This document shows positions 44,161-56,670 of a stretch of 64,000 bases of DNA, one piece after another. Location of the stretch: contig CAJNOJ010000374.1 of the NCBI GenBank assembly GCA_905250025.1, positions 8,415-72,414 on the forward strand, given 5' to 3'. Below the pieces are notes generated by a model. It saw nothing but the letters and a program-made list of their open reading frames with translations. It was not told where the DNA came from and searched no databases. Source of the DNA: Adineta ricciae (lineage: Eukaryota; Rotifera; Eurotatoria; Adinetida; Adinetidae). The translations under genes were made by a program, and so were the position numbers. Position 1 is the stretch's first letter, and each line of letters starts with the position of its first letter.

Positions 44161-45968
44161 GTTTATGCAAGATGTTTGCACTGAGACAAAAGCCGTGACA
44201 TCCCTTTCCAATCATCGAAAACCTATAGCATATCAGTCACTTGTTTTGTTCCAATATCATGCGTGGCACCATCCATTGAGGTCAGCTTCTTAAATTGTGA
44301 TGCCTCAACATAAGTCATATATGGATCAACATTTGCATCTTAGAGGACAAATGTGAGTGTTTTCTCCTTATCACTTATGCGGACTCTGGTGCACACTTTC
44401 TTAAGTGATCTCAACTATCTACTTGGAAAACGTGTTGCAATAGATCTAAGTTTCACAATAGAAAATGCATATGTAATTGTATTGTAGCAAGATTAAAATA
44501 GGAGTAAATAGAAACACAAAACTGACACTAATATCATGGCGAAAATATCAAAAGATCAAGACTGACATTGAGAGTAAGAGCGAAGATGTAGGTAGTAGCG
44601 ACAATTTTACGCCTATATGTCAATATTGGAGACAAAATATAAGTAAATAAATGATAAAGATCTTAGTTTTTGTTAAAGCCAATTTTCTATATATTTTCCT
44701 AGCGCTTAACCGAAAGAACAAGCACACTTTTGGTCACACCTGTAATTCTTATGTACGATATTAGTCTTGATATTCTATCTATTTTTGTCATCATTTCCTG
44801 AATAGTTTTCGTATTTCTACTCATCTGTGTTCTGCTTCTAATAGTCTAAAGTCGATATTTCAATTTTTCTCAAGTAAATTCGATGTTTATGTATTAATAG
44901 GACCTCGTAATCATTTAGAAAAGGTTTAGAATGTCAAAAGTTTTATTTTAGTCAGGTTGATTCGATGATTGTTTCATAATTCTTCTTCTAAGATTATGTT
45001 GCACTTTATCCTATTGACAAGCTTTATTGCGACAACAGCTAGGTAACGCTGAATAGGTAGATGTTTGAGAAGTTGATGCTTGATTACCTGAATCAAGTAT
45101 GTGCTAAAAAAAGACAAAAGAAACAGGTCTTTTCTTCTTACTGTGCCCCATACCTTTCCGTCGTCAACTGAAGAGAATTTGAAATTGTCAGCATATCGTG
45201 AAATAATCGTCATGTGGGCAAGTTCAGCACTTACACGTTCGGGTTTGCCATGAAGCTACATAAATATTGCGAATTATTCCAATGTATGCTCAATATTCTT
45301 TTAAATCTATTCCTCTATAAATGTGTCGTGTATAGGCGATTTGCTCATATTAGTGACAAAATTCAACATTGGCAATCACAGAAGGAAGACATGCCACTCG
45401 CAAGTTGCCGAAATTACTTAGAACCTCAAATTCCTTTAATACAAAATGATTAGTTCTCTTCTTACTGTCGCTACATCAATGTGACAAGATAAATGAGAAA
45501 AAAAAACAATATTTTAATTGTCGTGGATTCTTCATTCAAGAAATAACTTCAACTGATGTTAATCTAAGCACGATATATTTTTGATCGATGTCTATTTCCA
45601 AAGCAAATTTTGATTCGATGATAGTTTTCGATATTTCGTGAAAGCGGATGTATAAGATGGATTTCTGAAGCTCTCGCTACATACCCAAAGCATATCTCAC
45701 TCACTAAAAAGATGCCTGGATTCCATTTAGGTATTTATTGTAGGAGATAAAAGTGAGGCACAGTCAAAATACATATTTTCATGAAGAATTATACGCGCTA
45801 CCGAGTGCGTACCTCTTCTTATGGTCACATTTTTATTTCCAGGCAATATTATTATCTATTTATATGAGCATCGAAATGAATGTACCATTCGCTGGAACAT
45901 TAAGCTTTGTGAATATGAGAAATATCGGGAAAATCTGTGCCGGAAAGTGAGAAAAAAGATTCCTTGAA
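44161..45968. other. Spacer with unrecognised coding-like relics
   Basis: Minus-strand fragment around 45165-45260 reads KPERVSAELAHMTIISRYADNFKFSSVDDGK and is followed by a GT..AG-like stretch; the plus strand has a 79-codon frame at 45214-45453. Both are present in the second copy (57640-58170) but neither can be tied to a family. Otherwise no RNA gene or transposon end is seen. Confidence 0.35.
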
Positions 45969-47994
45969 CTATCCACGAAAAGGATTAGATCTCAAACTGG
46001 ATGTTGTCTTATATCGAAATTCGATGAAACGAATATCGTACGCCGTGCATTCAGCGTAAGTGGAACTATCCATTAGCAAAGACTGTCAAGGTACGTCAAT
46101 CTACGAGTATTTACCTTAAATATCGTCGTCTGATCAAATTGAAATTCATCTTCATAGTGAGTCATTGACACTTCATATGCCACTAGAGCATCAGCAACAC
46201 AAGATGACAATGTGGAACTACTACCACTTTTGGTGGAGCTATTTTTGAACATGCGATATGTGCATGATGCAAATTTGATATCTCCTGAACGTATATATAT
46301 ATATATGTATGTTCGCTTCTGGATACAGCTGATGAAAGAGAACGACAGATAAATAAACTAACCGAGTAGTTCTTTGTTCTCAACACCGATCGGTTGTTTT
46401 GTTATCAAGATAGGCCGTGTAAAACCGATGTCGAGTGCGCCCGTAATAAGGTCACTTTCGCATACAGCTCCGCTCAGACACTCACCTATGAATGAATAAA
46501 TGTGTAAAAGTATAGTTGAATAACAACAAGAAGCTTTACCCCAAAGAATTTTATTTCGTCGCAGTTCCTCGGCGATTGGTCGATCGGCATAAACATCGCT
46601 AAAGTAGAATTCGCCTCCAGGCTGAAAAAAAACATAAATTTATTGGCAAGTGAATACACTTACTGAAAACAGTGTAGGTATCTACTAGATGGGGGAACGA
46701 AACAAAATAAAACTTCAAAATTTATTCTATATTTCATTAAATCGTTCGACTCGATCTGTAAGAGTATGTATATATTTCTCTTGTTAAAGCTTGATGTTTG
46801 ATATTGAGATCGTTCTTGTGGATTATTGTTCCGATCGTTCACTCAAGCTCATAAGATTTGACACTGATTGTTACGAGTTTCACTAGTAATGTGCATTTGA
46901 TTTTTGGAAGCGATACTAGGATTTTTACTGTACAAGACATAATTGACGGATCTTGTGGACGGTAATATTGAAATGAGAATGTAGAAAAATGTAAATATAG
47001 ACCACTCTAAGATCCTGACAGAAAAAAACCATCGAACGATGTCTTGTGAGACCTACTTACTGGAAAGCACTTTTTCCTAAGCAACAATATATTCGAAAGT
47101 GTTGGTATTCTCAACAGAATGCCCAAAAGTCTATACGTGAAAAGATCGAGTCAATAATAACGTTAGACGCGACCTATATAATGAAATCTTGACAGAGTTA
47201 TAAAATATATCGATGAGTTTTAACAGTTCTACTACGATTTTCTCTCTAAAAATGTTTTTTTAAAATTCTATCCGAAGTAGCACTGATGTTATCTACACCC
47301 ACTTTCAGTATCTGGTATATTTGTTGCAAAACTTGCTTTTTGTCAGGACTTAAGTTGACGACACAATTCGAGCTGAAATTTTTGGAAGAAAGAAATACTA
47401 AAACGATCTTATGCATGAATGTGATTGATACGCACACAACAACATCGAACGAATCGACTTCCAATGCCACTTCGTCTATGAGATGTTCGATTCGACCCAG
47501 GCGAAAATCGACATTTGGCGAGTCAAAGCCGAATTGTTTTGTATGATAAATAATGTACTCTTGGGCAACATCAAGCTGAAAACATGATGAATAATGTTAT
47601 AAAGTAATTTCATATATTATCTGCATTACCTGTTCTTTTGTCATGTCGACACCGACCACCGATCCTTGAGCCCCTACTAGGCTCGACAAAATGAAAACAT
47701 CACGGCCTGATCCACAACCGAGATCCAACACTCGACATCCATTCAGTTTCGGCGGAAAGACAAGCCCACATCCATAATATCTGGGAAAATGAATCTAAAT
47801 TATACAGGAACAAGGTCTATGTAGGCGTTAACTCACCGTGCTACAACATTCGGATGAATTTGGCTGATAATGTTTCGAATGAAAAGAGGTATTGATGCTT
47901 TAGAACAGCAAGCGTCGGTTTTCAAATCGTTACTATGCTGTAGCTGTTTTCCATAATAGTCCTGGACATCAGCATGCACATCCATCGTTGCCAT
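45969..47994 (-). CDS. AS3MT: Arsenite methyltransferase, 8 exons
   Basis: Exons (minus) 47994-47837, 47780-47630, 47575-47436, 47372-47303, 46621-46540, 46485-46363, 46284-46115 and, less certain, 46082-45969; phases agree, about 335 aa. It begins MATMDVHADVQDYYGKQLQ. The SAM-binding fold has YYGCGLVFPP, VLDLGCGSGRDVF and GVDMTKEQ; then SNCVVNLSPDK, LKPGGEFYFSDVY and GECLSGAVCES. The four conserved cysteines used for As(III) binding and the disulfide relay (ACC near residue 31, YYGC, SNC, ECLSGAVC) are present. The enzyme methylates arsenite with SAM and thiols. Most introns are about 50 nt but intron 4 is 681 nt. The last exon matches the family only weakly and the Cys-rich C-terminus is missing. 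Confidence 0.88.
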
Positions 47995-48050
47995 ATAATA
48001 CGTCGTATACGAATCCACAAATATGTGAGCTGTGAAGCAGCCCACACTTA

Positions 48051-48215
48051 ATATTTATCCTCTCTCAACATTACGATGCATTAGAAGAAAGAATAGACAT
48101 ATTTGCACATGCACAATAGAGAGCAAGTGACTCACGAATTTACTCTCTCTCAGAATGACGATGCATTAGAAGAAAAAATAGGAATATTTGCACATCTGCA
48201 GTACAGAACGAAAAA
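48051..48215. repeat. Two-unit tandem repeat upstream of AS3MT
   Basis: Two units of about 80-85 bp share CTCTCTCA, ACGATGCATTAGAAGAAA and ATATTTGCACAT. It lies within 60-220 bp upstream of the AS3MT start, so it may be in the promoter. It is also present in the other copy (60882-61045), where the two units are more alike. Confidence 0.6.
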
Positions 48216-49357
48216 AAACACGAAAAGAGAAAAATGAAGAAGAGCTGACCATATTCCGTACACCGAAGGGAAAACTTCATTACAGAAACGACAGACTAGT
48301 ATGTAAGTGACGAGAATTTACTGTTGGCTCTAGGATCATTATTTCGTAACATTATTCATAAACAGATCTTTTGACGCGAACTAATAGTATTTAAGTAATA
48401 GTGATCTGAATCTTTTCTGACAGTATCAAGTGTAGTGTTGAACTGATTCTTACCCTCTTAAAATTCTTTACTTAACACAACGAGCATTGTCATAGAATTA
48501 GAATTAGATCTAAAACACGTGATTGTAGCAGAATTTGAGACATTTTCAGTTTACATCCTAGTTTTTATTGGCAGTCATTGTATTGAAAATCAAGGTTTAA
48601 TGTTAATTTCGCGTACGGACTGCAATTCTGCTTGAGATAGACTATTTTAGACGGATTCGGTCAGGACTTAGACCACTGTTGCACGACTTTGACATATAAC
48701 ACTTTAAATGGAGAGAAGCATATTTCTGTAATTGGATGCATCGACACATGCACTCTGTTTTGTGAAAGGTCACGATATTTATAATCTCTCTTCTATTGTC
48801 CGTCTGCTCTCTTTCTCTCCGCTTATAAACTGTGGGTCATGCATTGTTCACCATCAAATATATTCACTCTTTCTTCTTTCTCTTCTCCACTGTTATCTGC
48901 TTTCTTTACTTGCGACGAAATAAAGCTAATTGAACCTCTTTTTCATTGCAATTCCCTTTTGAAAACGTGGATAAGGCTGACAGTATAGACACCATGAATA
49001 TTCATACTCGCAATGCATGATAGGAATAGAATATGTCATATGAAGAGAGCACAAAGGTGAGTCACAAGAATTACTTCTAACAACCTTCTGATGTTTTATC
49101 GATTATTAAAGAGCTGCGGTTGTCAAAAAATGTCTGTAAGCATATACGTGCACCTTAAGCTGAGAAAATATTGTAATTATAATTTTTGTAATAGACATGT
49201 CTCAGCTGATAATTGTTTCATAGTTGACATCAGGACACTTACTGTCGCACATCCACGTAATATCGGCCTTTAATTCGAGTGAGCACTTCGGAATGTTCCT
49301 TCGTTAGTGTGATTTGCTATCATTTGAGTTACTTCACTCTGGAAAAACCATGCTCTA
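48216..49357. other. Intergenic between divergent AS3MT and flavin monooxygenase
   Basis: No gene is supported. A 75-codon frame in the other copy (61318-61545) is closed here by a stop near 48632, so it is not conserved. The CATAC at 49003-49007 is the empty target of an insertion found in the other copy. Confidence 0.45.
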
Positions 49358-49533
49358 CGAAACTCCCCAAAACGTTCTGTCTTTGCAAAAAAGGTTTTGT
49401 AGGACAAAAGGGTCGCCCCCTCGATACAAGAGCCGATCTCTTAATGATTTCATAGAACTTTTTATTGTGCTTTGAGAACTGTGAATATGTTTCGAATCTT
49501 TTCTGTAAAGACGGAACCTTTTCGAGAGTATCA
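49358..49533. mobile_element. Reduced copy of a foldback element
   Basis: Begins CGAAACTCCCCAAAACG and ends CTTTTCGAGAGTATCA; it corresponds to the outer 30 bp of the left arm joined directly to the right arm of the complete inverted repeat at 63165-63558. The loop and most of the left arm are deleted here. Confidence 0.6.
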
Positions 49534-49837
49534 TACGTCAAAAATTTTTGAAAAGTGTCGTTTTATTGCATGCTTCTTACATGAATACCTATCTAAATAA
49601 TCTGATGAACGATTCAACTCTGTGAGAATATAAATTGTATATGTGTTCCATTCAAAAGATATTTTTCTGATCATGTTAAGAATATCCATCAGACCGTATT
49701 TTAGAGTTCGTTTCGCAAGCTACATAGATAAACATGGGAAAAATTAGATAAAAACAAAATAGTTTTGCCATTCTATATTCTTTATTATTGTAGATAACAC
49801 TCAAAGGTATCACTGATCGACATTCTAGAAACAAAGC

Positions 49838-52800
49838 ATGGCTTCTAACGATACGTTTCTCATCGGCATTATCGGTAGTGGTCCTATCGGTCTTGAATGT
49901 GGTTTGCGTGCGCTCCAATACGGCTATCGGTTTGTTATCTTTGAAGCTGGCGACGATATCGCAAACAACGTACGTTCCTGGTCCCATGTCCGATTATTTA
50001 CACCGTTGAACATGAATATGTCATCACTGGGTCGGACTCATGTGGAGCCGAACGATGATGATAGTACATACCTGACCGGCGACGAGTACATCGAGCGCTA
50101 TCTACGTCCCATCAGTCGCCACCTGCAACCAAATATACGACTACGTCATAGAGTCATTTCTGTCGGTCGCCATGACATCAACAGATTCGTTATTCTTGTA
50201 GAAAATGGACAGATCAATCGTGAAGAATACATGTTGTTGGACTGCGTCATCGATGCGAGTGGTACGTACGGCTGCCCAAATTTTGCCGGCCCTGGCAGGT
50301 TACCGGCCATTAACGAACGAGCCTTGCGTATGGCGGCGTCACCACTCATCAGCTATCGAGTGCCCAGTGAGCGCGATGAACATCTTGCAGGCAAACGAAT
50401 TCTTCTCATAGGCAAAGGTTATAGTGCGGCCACGTCTGCCGTTTTTCTAGGTAAGCGCACATCTTATCATTTTGTAGATCTGTTGTTTACGCTTTCTTTC
50501 ATTTTTTAAATCTTCCAATAACAGTTTCTAATGAAGAAGTACAGAGGTGGTTTTTTGTTATGAAACTACAATGAGTTTTGTACTTGTTACGAAGAATTAG
50601 TACGACTTTCATTCGATTGACCTATATTGTTTAACCATAAACAGTGAAATTCTTTCTCTTTTCTCAATGCACCCAGTTACGACCATTTTCAGATATATAG
50701 GATGAAACCTTTGTGTTTTTTCAAGTGGTAATTGCCGTTTGGCTCGACGTTTTGCTCATGAGTACATTTTAATGAATTATGAAAAAGCCTAAATGTGCTC
50801 GTCCACATGACTCTTTCTTTTATTTTTGAACAATTCACGCTCCGATATTCTGATGACTCAAGAGGGAAATTTCCTTCCTAGATTTACCTATTACTTATTT
50901 GCATAGTTCAAAAGTTTCACCATTACAACTCCTACTTGATGAAGAGTTATTGATTTTTCATTTGTGAAACAGTCATGAAAGCACTTTTGTGTGCATATTG
51001 AGAGAAGGAGAAGCGCGTATTCAAAAAGATATTATTTTTTAAATATTTTACTCAAGTATCAATCCCTTTCAAAAAAAATAGCGTATGTGATAGAGTATCA
51101 TCTTCGATATCCAATGCACTATAGTTTACTTTATGGACCATGTCTTTTAACGATTTTACAGACGCTTTTTAGAGAACATCTCTAAAAAAAACAATTATCT
51201 TCAACAATTTTATGTTTTCTCTATCTCAAATCGTGATAGTAAATCATGTTTTGTTTCATTTTGCAGAATCTATACTTCTACGAACTGTTTTGTGGTTTAT
51301 TCAAATGAGACTTCGCTTTTAGGTTTTCCTACATCTCAGATGTTTTCGCTATCTTGAAAACCAGGAAGCTTGGCTTTGTTTTAAACCTTATGAAAATTCC
51401 GACATTACAAATTAAGAAAACCCGATTTTTTAATTTCATGATTGATGTCATGTGGAGAGAAGATCTTTGAGAACTTTCATCCTAAGCATTTCAATTTGTG
51501 ACCTCGAATTTATTTCAAAATTAAATTACAGACAAATTAAAAATTGGACTTTATTATCTGGGATGGACGAAAATCAGGTTTCTGAGGATTAAGCTAAAAT
51601 TTTCATTACAAAGTATCGAGCCCTAGATATATATGTCTACTTTGAAAGTTCCGTTGAGATCATATGCTCTAAGACAAAAAGAAGATTTTTGCTGGGAGCT
51701 GCGCCTAAAAAAAAGATATACGATCTGATTAGAAAGCTTTTCCTTCCGTGATAACCGAGAAAATTATTTTTCAGACAAAGAAAGCCCTTCGATAGTGGAA
51801 TAGTCTCTCTACATAGTCTACCATGAAAACAAGCTTTAATGATAATACGAAATATTTATTCAGTATTAATTTAGACTCGAATAGAGTGAGGGAACGAAAT
51901 GAAGTAACGACTTGTAATCCCATACAGGTCATAACACATACGATATTTTTCTGCCAGAGAAGAAATACTTATACCCTCCTTACACACTTTTTTTACTGCC
52001 AATGCACATTAGAATACTTTCGGGATCGTCTTTCTACTAAAAATTTTCATCTCACAATCAATCAGAGCTGTGCTAGTCAAAGCTTTTGAACTATACGGAT
52101 AAGTAATAGATCTGTCTAAGAAAAAAATCATTTGAAATGATTACAATAAATGATATAAAAAGATGTGACGGATGTCCGCACTACTACAGTAACATCCAGC
52201 TCTACCATACACACATGTAGCGCGAGAAAAATGTATAATCTTTTTCTCTAATTCTGTAAACTCACATAAGTGAGCACTGATTTGGTTTTAACAGTATTCT
52301 ACTAAAAGTGCAGATGTTTCCAAAATCGAGGCTGCGTAAACATAGATGTGGAATAAAAATTATTTTAACTTGAAGTTTTTGTCAATACTATTTTATAGAT
52401 ACGTATTCAAGATGAAAGACTCTGAGAAGTTAAAAGCAGCGCTAGAGTCTTTTTCTTATGGCGAAATTATCGAAACCGGACTCGCTTCTATCTGATGAAC
52501 GAATGCGAAAACTTCGGAATTTATCCGAAAGTTATGTATACTGCAAAAAGTGGATGAAATAGATAAGCAATTCTCCTATGCACGAGTACCAAAACTATGA
52601 TAAGGAATTTCTTCAATCCACATGACTTGTCTTGACTGTAGCTTATCCTAAAAGATTTTCGGTTCGGATACAGATCATATTTGAACTCATCACTTTAATT
52701 TTTCATAGGACAACCAGTTTCATTCATAACTTGATTCTTACTAGTTATTGCTAAATCCATAGATTTTCCAACATGGCATTGGGTCAAGTTCTTTGATACA

Positions 52801-54300
52801 GAAAAACTCGAAGTAATATGTTTATAGCCGTAAGATGAAGTTCTCATTGTGGACGAACAGGATTCTTGTCCATGTTGAAGGAACTTCCTGCACAGTTATG
52901 TTTCCCCACATAGATAACTAGCCTACTTTTGTTCCTTTATCTATTAAATATGACTTCGCTGCTCTTAAAATCTCTTATCAAATAGTGTTTAATGCACGTG
53001 GTTTTATTCGACTGTCGTGTAAAATTTTTTTAGCAGAAAGCGACTATATCGCTCTCACGAAAAGGACATCGTGTTCACACAAACTGAGGAGAGAATTATC
53101 TTCGAACCAGACCGAGAATCTAGGTCTCTTCGAAAGTTATAGTGTAAAACAGGAACGAACCGATACACTACGAAATTTTAGGAATGTTCCTACGTTTCGA
53201 GTACAACAAAAAGTATGAGGTTTCAAATCTGTTGTTACTAGTACATTGTTGATACTTTGATTGTGTTCAACCAAAGGTTATAGTCTAACAGAAATTGTAC
53301 TTCTGAATAAATGTTTCTACACTTTTCATCAATTGCCATATTCAGAATATCTTTATTAACGTTCACCAATGCAAAGAAGAATTGGGTGAAAGTCACCCAA
53401 GCGTTCCCTTCTAGCGTCCTCTTGGGTGATTCCAAACTGATGGTGACTTTTGTCAAGAGCTTAACAATTGCTTCGTAAGGCATGGTGAGAAGATACATAT
53501 TGCAGATACCCATACTTAATTTAATAACCATCTAGGCCACGTTCATCGAGATCACCATTATGACCCTTTCTATTTCTTTGAAATCTATGTTAACCTTGCC
53601 ATTTCGTTAAACGGAAACAATCCTTTAGAATTATTTGGTTTCGATATACATACCACAGGAATTAATAGTTAATATAAGAGTCATGTGGGTGAATCTCACC
53701 CTCACCCACCCTCAAGATCGAAAAGCATGGATGCTCCGAAAGAATATTGTATATGATTGTGATTTCCGCTTATAAGAAAGCTGAGAATGACTCCCTAACT
53801 ATTTTTCATCGAGGATTAGCCTGAGGGGCTAAAAAATCGTGAAACAATATCTGTTCAATGATTTTATTCGAAAATAAAATTTACCAAAAAGTGGATGGCT
53901 GCTCCTGGATTCATCTTTATATTTTCAAACTATAATGTTCTCAGCATGACTAGGTTTGGAAGTTAGTACAATTCGTGCTTTCAATGTTTTGAATTTTCAA
54001 TATCTATGCCCTTCGACATTTTTTCTTTCGAACTTAGTTGGGAGAATCTGAAATATTGATTGAATGTACCATTACGCACCAACGTATAACTATTTGAATT
54101 CTATTTTCGTAGCTCAACTCAAAAAGCATTATCCAGACACACAGCTATTCTGGGTTATTAAACAATCAATCGATTATTTGCCTTATTGCAGCAATATCAA
54201 CGATCCGCTTGAACAACGGCGTCACCTTGACGATACGGTTAATCAAATGTATACCGATGGTGTCACCTTTAACGAGATTTACACGAATACGGTTGTAACG
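49838..54300 (+). CDS. FAD/NADPH flavin monooxygenase-like oxidoreductase, partial
   Basis: Exon 1 49838-50450 and exon 2 54113-54300 (phase 1, donor TAG/GTAAGC, acceptor TTTTCGTAG) separated by 3662 bp; the gene is cut at the N at 54301. Residues 6-25 hold the FAD fingerprint IGIIGSGPIGLECG, followed by SHVRLFTP and an ASGTYG segment; a second Rossmann motif ILLIGKGYSAAT at the end of exon 1 should bind NADPH. Exon 2 (KKHYPDTQLFWV, NDPLEQRRHLDD) fits the strand after the second motif in such enzymes. The C-terminal third is missing. It is divergent to AS3MT, 1.8 kb away; a role in organoarsenic oxidation is conceivable but unproven. Other FMO substrates are equally possible. Confidence 0.75.
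50451..54112 (+). other. 3.66-kb intron of the flavin monooxygenase gene
   Basis: AT-rich, no intact gene. Frames at 51823-52089, 52985-53218 and 53238-53531 have no recognised family. Around 53385-53450 and 53675-53705 short GGGTGA/TCACCC palindromes occur. No transposon terminal repeats could be paired by eye. It is about 70 times longer than the other introns here. Confidence 0.5.
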
Positions 54301-54301
54301 N
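54301..54301. other. Single-N assembly junction
   Basis: Left: exon 2 of the flavin monooxygenase. Right: the middle of the orphan gene at 42012 (minus). A new copy of 42012-49973 begins here. Confidence 0.93.
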
Positions 54302-54941
54302 ATAAATAATGCCAACTCGCACGTTGTTCTCCTGTTTGAACAACGGCTAAAACATATCGATTGTGTGTTGGCCAATAATCCATATCGACAACACGAACTC
54401 GTTCACCCACATATGGAAAGTTAAAGCTACGTTCAGCTGGAACTTCTCCCACACTCGAGTTAATGTTCGATACAACAAACATTTTCATTTCACGTACTTG
54501 TTCATAATTCCAAACAAAATCAATAAAAGCAAGTTGATCTTCGCCAATTGCCATTACACCAGCTGGATCTTTATAACATTTGACCGTACAATGAGCGCGT
54601 TGTTTGATCACTAATGCTTGTCCAATAGTTGATGTTAAATCTGATAATTCAGATTGTTGTCGTGAATAATTTGTGTGTGACATAAATTCATCACTGAAAT
54701 AAAAGTTTCTTTTGCTTGTGTCTTGATCACCAAAGATTGTTGAACTACCATCTTCATCATTATAAAATTCATTCATCGCTTCTTGAAGTCGATCATTGAG
54801 ATCGTTTTCCGTGATATTTTCATCAAGATCATCGGTTGCTGAACGAACGATCGAATCGATTTCTTTCATCCATTTCTCTCGCCATTCATTGATCATTTTC
54901 GAGGTTTCATTTCGATTTGCATCTTCACTACCAGTAGCCAT
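54302..54941 (-). CDS. Second copy of the 425-aa orphan gene (N-terminal half)
   Basis: ATG 54941; 213 residues in frame, reading MATGSEDANRNETSKMINEW, with conservative substitutions against the first copy. Cut at the junction. Confidence 0.7.
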
Positions 54942-55750
54942 TCTTTTACACAGAACAAAATTAGAATGAAGAAAAAATAGTCAGTTTTTCCTTTTGTACA
55001 CACATATATATACGTCTTTCTTTCCCAGTGTTATGCGCAATCGGTTGAAATTATACCACTGGGTTTTTTTTCAAGAAAATCTTTGCGTTTTACAGCAATA
55101 CTCTGAGGAAGAGTTTTTTCTTATCAAGCACATCGGCTGGTTAAGATAGAAATCAACTTACAGCTTGGGTGCAGTTTCACTTGAGAAAAGAGATAAAAGA
55201 ATGAAAAATCTCGTGACGAAATTCTCGTTGAGATGATGAAATGAAGTTTGGGACGATAAAATAATTATCCTAGACAAAATTGAATTTCAATAGAATTATT
55301 TTGGAAAGAAGAGCGTCATCTAGTCATCATTTTTTCAATTTGTGTCAAATGATCAAGTTCAGATTACTAATTGTTTAGTTTTTTCACAATTGAACCTCAT
55401 TAGTGCGATATTCATAAAGAGGCGACAGACTATCGATTATCTTCTCGAATAGAAATCTGAGTGACATCAATGGCACATATAAAGTGGACGTGTCAAATCT
55501 CAAATTGTGATCAGTTTTGAATAAATCTCTTTGCTGATTTCTGGTTAAAAATCAGAAATTTACTGACACATCTATCTGACAAACAAAAACAGAAATCTAC
55601 TTCTGTTTATGAAAATTCTCAAATTTCTCCATTCATATTAGTATGTATTTGTACTATATGCTCTGCATAGCCTGCCAGATCAACAAAAATCTAAAAATCA
55701 GAAATTTACTTTTCCATCTGAAAATTTTCCACTCCTTTTTATCATATTAA

Positions 55751-56670
55751 CCCTCGTACGCTGCTGGTAGATTCACAAGGACCCACGACGATGTTTTTTG
55801 ATTTTTATTATATGGGTGCTGATATACATTTAGAGTTGATACTGTAGCTAATCGTTATAAAGTGTCATGAATACCTTCTTATAGCAAAAATATTAAAGGT
55901 GGTTCCACATGGATTCTGTACCAGTTTTTGTGCTACACAAGTGGTTATTTATTATATAAATGCTGCCATCTATCGTAACAGGTGTTCATTTACTAGAAAG
56001 ATTATTCATATTTTTCTAGCCTTCGTTTGACAGGCTTTACTACTCTCTAAATGAAATGCTTCTGAATTAGCTTTCTACTACGATTGACACTCTTCGTATT
56101 CGTACTTATTTATTGAAGAAAAAGGCTTGAATTAAAGCGATAATTCTTGTTGTGATTTTTCAGAGAACGATGTCTACCAAACCAAATCTGAAAAGAATTC
56201 GAGATGTTCTTAATTTCGAAACCACTGATGAAGTGGAGGAAATTGCTTCTGAGGATGAAGAATCAAATTCTGATCCAGATTTTTCTCTTTCTGAATCTAA
56301 ATCCGATGACACATCCACTGATGAACGTATTTCAGAAAATGACAGTTCGTCTGATTCTTTTACTAGTAATAATGATCTAAATCTGAATTTTCAACCAGAT
56401 ACAGTTGAAAAACAAATGGCGTTTTATGGTCGAGAGAAAGCTCCAACACTGCTGGTCGTTTACATGCTACTAACATATTGACGATCAAATCTGGTCCGGT
56501 TACTAAAATCCGAACTATTTTCGATGGATTCCAGTTTTCCTTTACAAATGAAATGTTGGATAAAATTGTTGAACAAACAAATAATTCCAATCTGTATGGC
56601 AGACTTTTCCCACAGAATGAACGTATTGAAACGACTTGGATTTTGGTTTATGCAAGATGTTTGCACTGAG
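55751..56670 (+). mobile_element. piggyBac relic, second copy
   Basis: TTAA (55747-55750) then CCCTCGTACGCTGCTGG. The transposase N-terminus (56170-56481) is open for about 100 codons, longer than in the first copy (43684), and continues in a shifted frame with VTKIRTIFDGFQFSFTNEML and LYGRLFPQNERIETTW, ending at a stop near 56668. Still no catalytic core. Confidence 0.65.

Noticed and set aside
46290-46310. A promoter TATA box in the (TA)n run
   Set aside because: It lies in the intron before AS3MT exon 7 and is a simple microsatellite.
53385-53705. GGGTGA/TCACCC palindromes as ends of a transposon in the long intron
   Set aside because: Short, several orientations, no target duplication or matching outer ends.
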